Source: Angiostrongylus vasorum (Eukaryota; Nematoda; Chromadorea; Rhabditida; Metastrongylidae). From it: a DNA stretch of 64,000 nt. Positions 13,301-26,100 of the stretch are shown one piece after another. Each line of letters starts with the position of its first letter. The first letter of the stretch is position 1. The notes under the pieces are model-generated. The model saw only the letters and a program-made list of their open reading frames with translations. It ran no database searches and was not told the origin of the DNA. A program made the position numbers and the translations under genes. Where the stretch lies: assembly GCA_018806985.1 (NCBI GenBank), contig JADANN010000298.1, forward strand, positions 1 through 64,000, given 5' to 3'.

Positions 13301-14130
13301 ATTTTTTCAGCTCATTCCGAGACTCTGTCATCGCTAAGCTCACTAATGTAGCTTAGACGTGCAAGGATCCACCCAGTTCATGTGATTTTTACCAGTTTTT
13401 TGGTTAGGGATATGAAATATTTCTTACAGTGCGCATGCTTAATCTATTCCTTTTAATTTTGTATAGATTCTCATCGCAAAAAACCATATATGAGTCAGGT
13501 CATGGACACGTGGGCAACTTGCACTGGGAAGTAGACGGAAAAGTAAGTAGAGTTCTACTCGATCAATCTTAAGTCTGTACTACTTTGCAGCTAAAAATTT
13601 TTTTCAGGTCATTGAAGCTCTTGAAGTCGCTTTCTGCAAGTCGTTCGTTAACGCTGCACCGTCGAGTAAGCGTTACTGTTTTGCTTTCGACATCTCAGGT
13701 AGTCTGCATCTTGCTCATTATGTTTAGTGCTGAGTCATTAAAATGTTCTGAGTTTTTAACGCCTTAGGAAGTATGTGGGACTTAATGTCTGGTACTATGC
13801 TGTCATGTCAATGTGCAAGTGCAGCGCTTTCAAGAACGAAAAAAATTGTAAGTAATCACTTCCCATCGCTTTGCATGTACTGAGGGATTCCGTAACGTTT
13901 TCTAGATGCTAGCGATTATAGGCGGAGTGCGTTGGTTTGTCTGATAATCTCATTGAGTTGCCGTACAACGGGGAATGGACGATTTCCAGTATTGTGGAAC
14001 ACATGGATGGGTTGGATGTCAGATAGCTTCCTTGTGTTTTCGTTTTAAGTTTGTTTGCCTTCGTAATGTTTTGTTGGCTAACGTCGGATTAAGTGGACTG
14101 TATTGAGAAAGAGAATCTATTTATATCTAA
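10380..14130 (+). repeat. Right arm of inverted duplication (Ro60 copy R)
   Basis: Inverted counterpart of 0.116-3.535 kb. It is longer because it carries a tRNA-derived SINE (about 10.98-11.26 kb) and a 54-bp intron (13,025-13,078) that the left arm lacks. Similarity fades near 14.13 kb, shortly after 'TATTGAGAAAG'. The last two Ro60 exons lie beyond it and are single-copy here. Confidence 0.85.
10977..11260 (+). mobile_element. tRNA-derived SINE, family S1 (copy a)
   Basis: The head is tRNA-like: 'TGGCGCAGTGGTCGGAGG' matches a pol III A box, and a B-box-like 'GGAATCGATCCC' lies about 40 bases on. A shared body follows ('AAATTGCTACATGACTTGTC', then 'TCGATACATCGGTAGGCC'), ending near 'GAGCTTTATCC'. 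It lies in the first Ro60 intron of the right copy, and the matching site in the left copy is empty. Confidence 0.8.
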
Positions 14131-14902
14131 GCAACTAATTGTTGATTCCGTTGTTATTCCGCTGTTTAGTGTGGTGGGACCGACTGCGCTCTCCCGATGT
14201 TATGGGCAAAGGAAAAGGAGAAGAAATTTGATGTCTTCGTGGTTTACGCAGACAATGAGACTTGGTTTGGTGATGTGAGCTTTTACAGTTTTAGCGCATT
14301 TAAAATGTATCGCCACATTGCAACGACCTTTAGTCTTGGAGTGTTGTCACGTGTTGTCCAGTAGTATCCGCGTTCTCGAATAACCTCACTGTCAATTGAC
14401 TGTAGACGCTCCTTCATCGTTTGTGTATTTCTTCAGGACCGAATAGTTGTTTTCTTGCTACTTATGCTGTAATTTCTCCGGTTTAATTGTACATGGCCAC
14501 TTTCATAACTGTCTCGATGATTTTCAAATATTGTACAGTAAAGCACAATCTTACTTACACGCTTAAAGCACTAGGACAAAATGTGTTCTAGTTTTCTAAT
14601 TTTTGAATATATAACCTACCAACATATCAACAGCATTTATCGAAGGAAGTGAGGTTTTGATAATGTAAAAAGTACCGCTCTCGGAGAATGTGCTAATGCT
14701 CGATCTTCAGGTCCAACCGTACCAAGCACTACGAGATTATCGCGAATTATCCGGCATCGTCGACGCTAAATTGATTGTAATGGGAATGATACCCGCTGAT
14801 TTCACTATTGCTGATCCAGACGACGCTGGAATGCTGGATATTGTAGGCTTTGACTCCGCTGTCCCTACATTGCTCCATGAATTTGTGACGGGGAAGATCT
14901 AG
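13608..14902 (+). CDS. RO60: Intact Ro60 VWA exon block (3' half of right copy)
   Basis: There are five in-phase exons: 13,608-13,698; 13,768-13,847; 13,922-14,017; 14,170-14,274; 14,711-14,902. All have GT-AG borders. They encode 'VIEALEVAF', then 'CFAFDISGS' split over a junction (the D-x-S-x-S metal-binding motif of VWA domains), 'ALSRTKK', 'GGTDCALPMLWAK', 'VVYADNETWFGD' and the C-terminus 'FTIADPDDAGMLDIVGFD'. These match the Ro60 C-terminal half, where the VWA domain staples the TROVE ring. The upstream exons of this copy are broken, so whether this block is translated is unclear. Confidence 0.8.
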
Positions 14903-15239
14903 ATCCACTTTTTCAAATCAGTCTTACCTCGTGTAACAGATATCTTCGGGTACAGGTTTTCATACAAAGACGTGTATAACGGAAGTTGTTTTGTATGGTT
15001 TTTATCTCACGTCTAAGCATTATTTTGTTTTCTTTTTTCCTTTTCTTCAAGTAGATTATTTTCGGAGTACTTTCTAGTTTACAGAAGAGCTCTACTGGTA
15101 CTTCCAAGGTCTTGTTCGAAGTGTCCAAGTAAAAACCAACATATATCGATATGTCGTGGTTTACCCACAAGGTTTTTCGTACGTACGGAGGAGGCCACAA
15201 AAACTTAGCAAACGAAGTCTCAAAACTGTGGTCAATCTT

Positions 15240-16250
15240 GATCGTCTTTATTTTTTTGGCAGGCTTTTCAGGTGATTAAGTTTCCAACAAGTCGACGAAC
15301 AGTTACATCGGCTCAGACAACACCATAACAGCGGTAATAAAATCGAGAGTTCAGAAGCAAATATGTCCGTCGTATAGAACCATTACCATTGGAAGTCTTC
15401 TACCAAAGCTATTGTCAGCACAACTGTTAGAAAATTCGAGTAGCGACATTCACGTGAGCGAACAACGTTTCATACGAGCAATGATGGCTACAACTGTCAA
15501 GAGACAATGAGGCCTCATAGGTGAGAAGGAACGGATACAAGCCCCAATATCCTGTACTTGATTGTTATTGACCTAAAGAAAGTCTTCAGTTGCATTGAGA
15601 TCTACGGGGTAACAGAAGCCTTGGACAATCACTGCTTCTCTACAGACTGGAGAACTATCCTTTTCTGCAACAGTTTCCCTAATGAGGATTTTGTCAGTTT
15701 ACGACGATCACTGATGTGCAAGTGATTGGCTTCACAAAACGAACCTGTATCACCAATAAGTGGCGACATCATCGAAATAATTATATGAAGAGAATAACAT
15801 AGAGTGGAGGATGACTGTTTGTTACATCACTATCGGTACAGTGGTCATGCCGCTGTTACGATACCAAGCACGACCCATAGGACAACTTTGTTAATCGGTC
15901 TTAACTGCATCTATTAGTTCAATTTTCGGGTGAGCCTAATGAATACGGTGTTGATAAAGCATGGACGGATCCCTGATAGCTTAGCGTAACAAATATCTTC
16001 ATGCACTGAAGCCACACCAGTTTGAAGTTTTCAGATTTGATCACGAAGAAGCGACTCGCATGAGCAAGAAATCAGTAAAGATGTAGTGAAGAGCACGAAG
16101 AAGTTCACAGCGGTCATCTGGGTCTTTCTGCTCTTACCTCTCAGGAATTCGAACACTTAGACACGACGCTTCTGGATCCCACATAAGAGTACTGCACCCA
16201 GATATTTATACATGGACAAATGGGCCTGTATAGACTGGATATGACAACCA
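15240..16250 (+). mobile_element. Strongly decayed LINE (RTE-like) remnant
   Basis: Scattered plus-strand peptides resemble RTE reverse transcriptase, chiefly 'IDLKKVFSCIEI' and 'VTEALDNH' at about 15.57-15.63 kb; the second aligns with the 'VMEAFDSQG' segment of the 6.7-10.0 kb copy. A segment near 16.07-16.13 kb resembles the 'VVKKTKN' region. Frames are broken throughout. Family placement is tentative. Confidence 0.45.
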
Positions 16251-16900
16251 ACTTGTCCGAACAGACTTCGAATCGGTTTTAGAATTACTTAATTCTCAAA
16301 ATACATCTTCCGTCTATATCTATCTTTACATCTGCTATATCTTTATTTTATCAGAAAAACCTATACGTAACTAGAACGAAACAACGAAGGTCTTTGGTTG
16401 GAAACTTATCCAAAAACGGAAAAAATCCTATGTCGTGCAATTGTGCAGATCATGGTCTGAACTATACGAGAGCACCGAGAAACACTGAAAAAAGCTCAGT
16501 AAGTGTTTAACACGAAGTATAACGATAAAACTGTGATAGAAATGACCAAATGACTATAGAATAGCTCTAGGAATTGCGAAAATTAGCGGGGACAAGATGA
16601 CATACCCGAAACGTAAGCAACACAGATGTATGACTGAAACTATGAAGTCACTAAACAAGCAGATGATCATATCACAGGGAAAGAATAGCGCCATAAGGAA
16701 ATAATCTTTGAGAGACACCATTCTTATTGGGCAAGATTTAGCCTATTAACATGCGTTATTCGGGTGGCTAAGAATATGAGAGCAAATGAGTTTTCTCGAA
16801 ATGTTAGTAGTACACTAGAAAAATACAACAAGCAATCAATATACAGATGAGTACGCAGTACTTTAAAACAAGGACAATAAGTCGCGAAGGAGTACATTAC
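16250..16900. other. Intergenic stretch downstream of the DNMBP stop; nothing recognised
   Basis: AT-rich and without exons that I can recognise. It should contain the 3' UTR and poly(A) site of the minus-strand DNMBP gene, which stops at 16,907. No polyadenylation signal is called with confidence. Confidence 0.4.
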
Positions 16901-16906
16901 TATCAT

Positions 16907-17152
16907 CTACACTGCTTTACAATACGCTGAAGGCACAAAGCCGTGTTCTCCATTCGGCCGTTGTACCCAAATCCATTCTGGATTTCCACCGTCGTCATGT
17001 GCCTAAAAAATTATAAGTGAATTCTAGATACTTACCGCCTTGTAAAAAGATACAAATATACTAACTTGTATCAAATCAAGATGCTCTCCAGCCGCAATCT
17101 CCAGCTGATTCGGTCCAACTGGTTTAAAGTTAAATTGGGCCAGCATTTTTCC
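16907..17152 (-). CDS. DNMBP: DNMBP C-terminal SH3-6, last two exons
   Basis: Exon 17152-17066 gives 'AQFNFKPVGPNQLEIAAGE' and exon 17002-16907 gives 'NPEWIWVQRPNGEHGFVPSA'. Joined at phase 0 they make one SH3 fold: an ELxIxAGE RT-loop, the EWxWV tryptophan and GFVPSAY. TAG at 16,909-16,907 follows three codons later. The GNPEW and GxVPSxY pattern resembles the last SH3 of Tuba, which binds N-WASP. Confidence 0.88.
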
Positions 17153-20100
17153 CTATCTAGAAAAACATTATTGCTACTTAAGATAAAAAATATGAATTGC
17201 TGTCGATCCCTACAGTTCTGATTAGAAAGGAGGCTGCTATATCCCTATTTCTAACCCTTTCGCAATAACGCGCTGATTTCTCACTAACTGAAAGTTAATT
17301 TCTCAATCAGTAAAGCACTTTAGGGGGTTTAGAACCTACATTCGTAATCTTCTATTAATACACCGTCTCACCAAATTTAAACATGTTTAGAGCTATAGCT
17401 TCCAAAAAATATGATGAACAGATTTAATTCCTTCAAATTTCCAAAGAAGAGCGGCAGCTGCAAATATAAACGATACAGTGAGAAGTACCACGCTGCTATA
17501 CTAGACGAAATCCCACTTGTTCATTCTGTTTAGCGTTCGAGACATGACCCTTGAAGCAATAGAATGGAGGAACTTTATGAAATGAACCCGCTACTACCCC
17601 TCCCGGGGACCAACGTGTTCAGCACCACACCATGCAGGTCCTTCGTTTGGCCATTCACTCAGCCGTGTTTCACACGTATTATCAGCAATCATCCGTCAAC
17701 GGGATTGATCTGGCGAGCATAAATCGGCATTGAACCCAATTAAGCCGAGGCTGTAGCATAAACGACAATGTAATGTGAAATATAATCACAGTGGCACCGC
17801 AGGTGTAAATAAAAAATTGACTAGACTGTGATTTATATTGCAGCATTACCTTAACTGGCTTCAATGCCGATTTATGCTCCCTAGATCAACCCCTGCTGAC
17901 GGGTGATTGCTGATAACACCTATAGGTTGAAATACGGTTGAGAAACACGAAATAAAGGACACGTATGATGTGGTTACAACATGTTAGCCCCCAGAAGGTG
18001 TAACAGAGGGTGCGATCACCACCGCAGACACCAGCGGCCCGGAGTTTCACAAATATCTCACCATCACTGTGGTTATATTTCACAACATACACTGCCATGA
18101 AAAAACGTACGTAGTAAACGAAAAGTGACTATATTAAGAAAAACAGTATTTTATCGTAGTAGAACAAGTGGACGGGAGTAGTGAATTCGTTAGTCCATCA
18201 TGCAGCAAGTTGCTCGATCGACCCGTCTCTCCAACGCTCTCCAATCCGAATGGGAACGCCTTCGTTCGGCTATTCCTAAGATTGCAAGGAGAGTAGACCC
18301 AATCAGGATTCTACGACATTCATAGAGAAGATTAAATCCTCAGATAGCAGCAAAAGCAACAGGCGAAACATTTAAAGAACTGGAACGATGAATGCGAAGA
18401 AAACGAATCGAATGCAAAAAGTGCTAGTAATCGCACAATAGATGTGACGATAGGCCACTCAATTTTTTATTTACTGCCTAATACTTTTTAATGGCAAGGT
18501 ATTATGTCAAATATATCCATAATGATGTTGAGATATCTATAAAACTGCGGACTGCTGGGGCTTGCGGTGGAGCTAAAGAAGGAAACGCATGATGTGGTGG
18601 TGAAAAGAAGGACTCGCATGATATGGTGGTGCACGCGTTAGCCCCCCGGAAAAGGTAATAGCGTGTTCGGTGCCCATAGCAGATAACAATGATCCGGAAT
18701 TTTGCAAATATCTCAGTATTATTGCGGTTAAAACTAGACAATTCTAATCCAGGAGACAGAGCTGTAGATTTTAACAATTTAAATTGCAATCAGTAGAATT
18801 CACCATTTTCTAAGATGTACAGAGAATTTCTTTATTTTTAAATTTTTTTTATTTGGCCCGCCTACATGTCTACCGTGCGGATCCCAGCACTTCTCACATT
18901 CGATTCGTTTCCTCGCATTCATTGTCCACGAAGATCTTACAACTTTACATGTGACTTCGGTATGATGCTTGAGGATTTTCAATTCATCTTGAATGTCGTA
19001 GAATTCTGGTCGAGCAATTCTCCCTGAAGTCCTGAGATAGCCGGGCTGGAGCGTTCCCAATTGGATTCCAGAGTGATTTTTTCCCAGACCAGTCCAAAGT
19101 CCGGTACCAATTTCCCGACCTCGGAGTGATTTTTTGGCTTGGTTGGAGCGGAGCGAAATCGAACTAGCACCGTGCTCGTGATGACGGGCATCACTACCAC
19201 TGTGCTATTAGCCCCTGAATTTCAACATGAATTTCTCTATGAAATAGAGAAATCTTTATCTACCTAGCAAATATTACCTACAATTCGGAGGAATTAATAA
19301 AGGAACTCTTTCTGGCGACATAATAGAGGATGTAATCTGGTGCACCATAACTATATCGTCTGGCTGCTCAATGGCATAATCAGGGAACCCTAATGGCATA
19401 ACCAGAATTCGGCAGTCCATCTTCCCTCCTTCTATGGCGCCTACAGTGATATAACCAGTGGGCCACACTGGTATATCCATCCAAGATCAACTCCGCCCCT
19501 TCTTTAGTATAGCATGTTACGTTCGCCCTACTTCCCGTTTCTGTCCATAATTCAGATACCATGCTCTCCACAAGTATATACCATATCAATGTTTTCATGA
19601 ATAACCTCTAAGTCAAGCTTCGCCAAGCATTCGCTCACTTACACGCTAATCAGTCCACACCCCATTTTCTGCTTATTTGTTTAATTAATTCAATTTTAAT
19701 GACTTTGCATTCGAGTAGATAATTGTTAGAACGCTCTCTGCCAACATACAATACCTCTATGATAACACTTCTCAATTCATCAATCTGTTCGCAGAAGAAT
19801 ATACATCGATGGCGAAACATAGATGGGCCGGTCACATAATGAGAAAAACAGATGACAGATGGACGAAAGGAACTGTATAGTGGACTCCACAAGAATGTGG
19901 ACGTCTCCAAGAATAACCATCTACTCGTTAAGTGGACGCATTCGTAACCAAACTTGGTCGGCTGTACTCGCAGTTGAAGTCGTTTCAAAGATCACGGTAT
20001 GAGACTCGCGCACGCCACCATGCTCGAATGAAACCACCATTATGGACGACTGCGAGCGAAAGAAACGAATTGGAAATGTGCCGGGGTCCACACAACCCGT

Positions 20101-23100
20101 GAAGATAGACCGTCCATATATCCAAATAAGTATTGTTTGCAACCTCACACGGTTCTACAGCATTAATCCCGGAACATTAATGCCGTTGTATATATGCGTA
20201 TAGGGTTTTGATCACCCAAGTTTGAGGTTTACTGCAGCACACACGATTACACGGTGGAAGTCCTGTGCAGTAAAATAAGGAAGCTGAGCACTCCATCGAC
20301 AGTTGGCGGACAGGGGAGAGATACCATCAAATACTGTTCTATGTTCCACTGGCCAACCGATACGAGATGTTGATTTAAAGTTGAAAACGACCACTGTTTT
20401 CGTATTGTTTGACTGCTATTCAGGTCACGCTGTCGCATAAATGTTAAACATACATATATATGTACATATATATATTGAAATAAAAAAGATGATCAATATT
20501 TTAAGGAATTTGAAGAAACTAACCGATGGAAGCTTTCCATTTTCAACTGGTGGAATGTCGTAGGCAGGAATAGCCGTGAACAAATCATTTGGAGGCTCCT
20601 CGTAAAAAACTGGATAGACTAAAAATTAGAGCACAACAATCAAGTAGCCCGAAGAAAAAAAATTAAAAGTCTTATTGAACTCCTAAAAAATCAGACATTA
20701 TCCACAATATAAAAGGCACAAAAAACGTAGCATAAATGTCGCCTTGTAAACACCTACTTCGACCACAGGATGACTGTAAAGAGGGAGGGGCGTTATTATC
20801 AGCTACAACATCGTAATGATGAGGCAAGCTGGACACAGCTGAAGTAGAGCTGGTAGGTGTGGTGCCAAATGGCAGGTTGTTAGGAAACGTCACATTGCTG
20901 TCTAAAACGTTATCGTCGAACAGTATGCTACGAATGACTTTCGAATACATGAAACTATCAGCTAGTATATCAACGATTGCGGTTTTTGCGGACACCATGA
21001 ACTTTACAATTACAACCACCATGATGCTGAGATATGTGCAAAACTTGGACCCCAAGCCAGATCGACTCGCGACTAGCTTCTCCGGGGACTCAACGTGTTA
21101 TGCATGGCACTATGGAGGTTCTTGCTTTGCCTTTCTCTCAGCCAGATTTCTACCTAGAGCTGCCTTTACAATTCCACTTTGTTGAAATTATTAATTGTTT
21201 GCAGTGCTACTGTAAATCAATTTAAAGTACACTTCTTCTTAACCATTTTCCATGTAATATTTTTCAAAACCTAATTTACAATGATTTTATGCTGGTTTAA
21301 ACGATGTTTTTAAGTCACAACAGTCGCATCGTTATTCTTCATGGGTTCAAACATGATCATAAAGCAACAGTAACCACTCGAAATATCAAAAGTAGGCCAG
21401 AAAAGGGCTTCCGAATGTATAATGCAGACGTTCTTCCCGTTGTTACGTAACAAAAACGACAAATTTTGCCACAGATGCCTAATGGCAGTTGACAAACAAA
21501 GATTTGATAAATATATGAACCTGATAACCGAAGCTATCTACCAAAAACTATTAAAGGGGGTGTACAAAAACTCAGTATCAACAATTCAATAGTCACACTC
21601 CATTCGAAAAGTGAGGCAGCTCGATAAACACGTATGAACTGGTGAAGAGCATTGGGATTGGAGTTATGAAAATCGGGGTCTTCTTTATTTTACTCAAAAA
21701 GGGGAATCAATTCTTGGTCCCATTGTGTCCGAAAAAGAAAAGAATGTAGATCCTATACAACAACATATAAAGCTCAGGGAGGAGGTTGGAATGAGATACA
21801 AGTCTTGAACGTTTTCTAAAGCATACTTTACAACATAATATGGGATGACATTACTATAAGTTTTTCCACCAGATAGAATCAAAAGACCAGTAAAACGCCT
21901 TCATTCTTAGTGAAATCCTATGAACTTGAAAAAAACGAAAACCCAACAGTGAAGCACTGTTACGAAATCAAGGCGATCCAATCGTGACTGTACTCCATGC
22001 ATCAAGTACTGGCCAAAAGAACAAGTCCATTCTTCTTCGACAACAACGCTTTATCAAATGTTGCACAAGCAACGATGCAGAAATTGGACAATTTGAACCA
22101 CACGAACCGACGACATCCTACATACGCGTTGAACCGCCAGCTTATCAACCACCAATTTTTTAAGTATTTCTGCAATTATACGTCGTGAAAGTCTTCAACA
22201 AATAAGCCGCAGTAGAAAACGCCTCTGAATATTCCCTTGCTTCCAAAACCCTTAAAAAACTCTAAGAATTTCACGTTATGGAAACAAAGAGATTTGAACA
22301 CTGTTGAAAAGAGTATATACACTGTAACGCCTCTTATTTTTCAAAATTTTTAGCGGTTCAAAAACAACCATTTGTTTCGCACAGATATATCTCGCTTCTC
22401 AGTGGCTAGCACTTTCTCCAACCTCTCCTCCTTCAGCTGTTTTACGATGTGAATGATAAAATCATGAAATGTGAATATTTATAGAAATGTCGTGATACCT
22501 CGACAGAGAACTGAATCATGCAAGAAAGAAGGATAAGGTAAGACGTAATCGGCATGGCTGGGATGAGAAGACGCCAACCCTTTAACGCTGTCTATGACAA
22601 TGAAGAACTGTTCCTCGGAACATGCGACAGCAGAGGAATCGGTGGCGTCAGTATTCTCGTCAACACGAGTTTGGCTATGAACATCGATGCATTACAAAAA
22701 CTAGAAACCCGAATCGGACGCTTCCGATTGAAAAGGTGTGGATCAACACTGGCTTTTACAATCTTCGTCGTTTACGCACCGACATCAAGCTATGACGAAG
22801 AAAACGAAGGGCTTTATGTGAACCTGGAGATGTTCTACACAGCAGAGCAATCGTTATTTAAGGTTATCATCGGTGATTTTATAATGAAGAATGTACCCAG
22901 ACGAGAGTATGAAGAACGTCAAAATGTGAACCGCAGATTGAAATGGAAACAGCAGTGTAAGCAGCTGTCTGAGTTCATCAAGGCGACTACGACCATCCAT
23001 GGTAACTCGCAATTTCAGAAGCCCCACTCTCAACACTGGACGTAGAAGTCTCACAATATAACACCAAACATTAGCCAACCGAACGAATGCTTGCCGACTT

Positions 23101-26100
23101 TCATAACGCATGTGGAGAAACTGTTCTTCGACCAAAATACACAAAAACAAAGTCCAAGAGGAATCTTATGCTCCATTCACTCTAAACAGTATGAATATCT
23201 TCCAGTGCTCCAGGTAAGTTCACCCAGGCCGGGAAATCAATAAGATGAAAGCGAGAGGCTTGGCGAGCTTCCACGAACATCATGGATGAATGAAAAGAAC
23301 GAGAAACACCCGATTCCGTGCCCATTTTTTCGACTTCATGATTCTTCCCCCCCCCCAAAGGACGATGCGGAGATATCCCACACATGCAGTGAGGGAAGAG
23401 CTCCAAAATGCCCCCGATCCGATCTATGTCAACGAACAAAAATCCAAGACGCTGTTCTATGTGCCAAACTTTGTAGGATAAGTGGGCTCGGTAAGTGATG
23501 CGTATGAACAACAACCGATGGACAAGAGCCGTTAGTGACTGGATTCGTCGAGATATCAAACGTACTGCAGGAAGACCCGATGGCCACGGTTTTTCACAAA
23601 AAACCTAGAAGAAAGGTATGAAGCTCAACAAGTCCCTAGAGCGATCAGAACCCACCAAGCTACCCTTGTATGCGACAGAGAGAAACGGACGATTTACTGG
23701 TGCCCGTTCGATTCACTCGACGATCAACGGAATGACAGGTGATACAGATGATACCATGATACAAACCCAGACAACAAAAAAACGGCTTTGAAAATGGTAA
23801 CAGAAACATTAGCCAGCAATAACTAAAACATGTGTTAAATCGCATCAGTTCATCAAAATAGGTCATGGAAACAAAGTAATTTATATAATTGTATATAAAT
23901 TGTGCTCTTTGGGTGTAGAAAAGCTGGCGACTGCCTATGGTGAAGACTTGGCAACATATCTGCACAACAATTTAGGGATAATCCAATCTTCCAGCATTCG
24001 ACGATATTCGTAAAGATCAGGTATCGTCACGCAGCAGCCAAACCCATACGCATTCCCAAAGACCTCCGTGGATAAAAGACATGAGAAAACGAATCAAATG
24101 AAAAACTGCTGGGAACCGAAAAAACATGTATTCTCCGGTCGTGTAATCAATGAACGAAGAACATAAGCGAACCAACCAGGGTTGTTGTTAAACGATGACT
24201 CTGCACTAGTTTTTGCTCTGGAAGCAAACATAGATGGCGAAAGTGATGTCACAGAATCGTAAGTAGGTCGATTGGGAATCTTTGGTTGAGGAGACTCGCT
24301 TCTAAATACTGATGATAGGAAAGCAAGCAAGCAAAATACCTGACAAAAAATATTGACAGAAGCGGTTTGTCTAGAGTAAAAAGCTGGCAAACAAAAGTTG
24401 GTCGGCCTCACCTCCCTAGTCGTATGCTGTTAATTATGAGTCACTGTGAAAGTATTTTAAAATCCTCAACCATCTTTATTGAGAGTATTTCTCATGGTTT
24501 GGTGTACATTGTACACTTCCCATAGAAAATGTATTAGATATTCAAATATTGAAAAAATACTCGCTAACCTTTGAGTGATGTTACTAAGGGGAAGATTTTT
24601 GATCTGTTCCCACATAACAGTGAAGGGATCTTGACCATGTCCATTAGTGGTACTATTTGCAGGAGCACTCTGATAAGTTCTTGACGGTGTTGGAAATTGA
24701 GCCGAGTTAGTATCTAATGAACGATTATGCTAGATATAAAGAATATATTAAGTAAAAACGAGATAATAAACTTGAAATAGGAATGGTTTGACGTGTGGGA
24801 CTTACCAGCACCATCGTCGAATGTCACGGGAAATATCGGCGGTTCTTGTAATGTGAGATTTGGTAACGAAGGAGCGCGGAAATAAGGTGCCTGCTGTGCG
24901 CTACTAGGTATACCCCAGTCAATAGATGGCAAATCAGGTTCAGCCGTCGAATTTGAAGCCATCACACCAACTGGAGTGGGAGCAAGTGGAATTATAGAAC
25001 ATGTTATCGGCTCACAACCAGCTGATGGTAGTAGATCATCGTCAAGATCTATAAGGTTTGTAATCTGCTGTTTCGGTGGTGTACTATGAGGACGAGTAGG
25101 CATAGTAGATGTCTTGCTAGGAAGCGAAAGAGCGTCGATACCCAGTTCAAGTCCACCCATATCCTCAGGTCCATACCAGGGAGTGAGGATTGTACTCGGT
25201 AACAGAGCGTTATAATAACCGTTGTAACACAACCACATATTGCACGGGTCTTTCCTCACGGCCAAAACAGCATCACCTGGTCGCACAATCAGCATCTTCC
25301 CACTCGTCTTATTAAGCTCCATAGCCTTTTTCGAGGCAGGCCATTCAGATATACAGCGATATATATCAGCTCGACGATTCTTAAGGTCTGCTTTAACCAA
25401 AATTTGTGCCCGTTCGTCTTCAGTTTGAGCGCGAAATGTTTTCTTTTCGCATTGTGCTCGATTCGCTGCAATTTGAGTGGACGGAAGAATTTCTTCACTC
25501 ACTGCCTTCCAGTTTTCATTTTTCTGCTTAGTGGGAGACAGACAGATACTGTTGAGCCTCACTAATTTGGATGCCTTATTTACGATATTGTTAAGAGGTT
25601 TCAATCTATCTGGATCATAGTAGTTAGCGAAACAACTCATTCCAGGAACAATCAAGCGCGACGTACTAGCCAAGGGGTCGTTTTGGTAAGCTGTAATCTC
25701 TTCTTGGAACTTGGAGCGAATACGAGAAATCAGACCACTGTCCAGCTCATCAACTGTTTTCATCGCATCTCGAAGAACTGTGTTAAGCACCTCGATTACT
25801 TTGGGTAGAGTTTGCTTTACTTGATTATTTAACGCTTCAAAATCCTTGAACTTTGACATGAAATCTGACTTCATTTTGTTACTGGATTTCGCTGCTTCGT
25901 AATCCATGAGTTTATCGTTTCGCTTACGGATGAGCTTCTTCGGAATAGCTCGTAATGCCTTCACGATCTCATCCCGGACTTTGATATTTAGATCGACCGC
26001 TAGGTCTTTAATCATGTCGTGGAAGGGAAAAGTTTGAGCGTCAGCACTGACTCCAGGTATTTCACGCTTCCTCGGTTCTATGAGCCGTTTTTGTATGAGC

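Larger units (their letters stand above)
10797..14902 (+). pseudogene. RO60: Ro60 gene, right copy: TROVE half frameshifted, VWA half intact
   Basis: The exons align one to one with the left copy and with the Ro60 family ('TKYPQRDGWSHRDLFRLAHP' at 12.53-12.59 kb; 'EHMPTDMLSS' at 13.09 kb). Lesions relative to the left copy are: an in-frame TGA after ATG at about 11,360; a 1-base insertion at 11,721-11,735; a 1-base insertion in the C-run at 12,403-12,409; a 5-base deletion with TAG at 13,345-13,357; and an extra A at 13,477-13,482. A SINE sits in the first intron. From 13,608 on, all exons are open and join in phase to the TAG at 14,900-14,902. As a whole it cannot encode full Ro60. The lesions could in principle be assembly errors in homopolymers, but the 5-base deletion argues against that for at least one site. 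Confidence 0.75.

Noticed and set aside
22554..23045. 163-codon frame as a host endonuclease gene
   Set aside because: It is the RTE endonuclease domain, followed by the same element's deleted RT and 3' tail.
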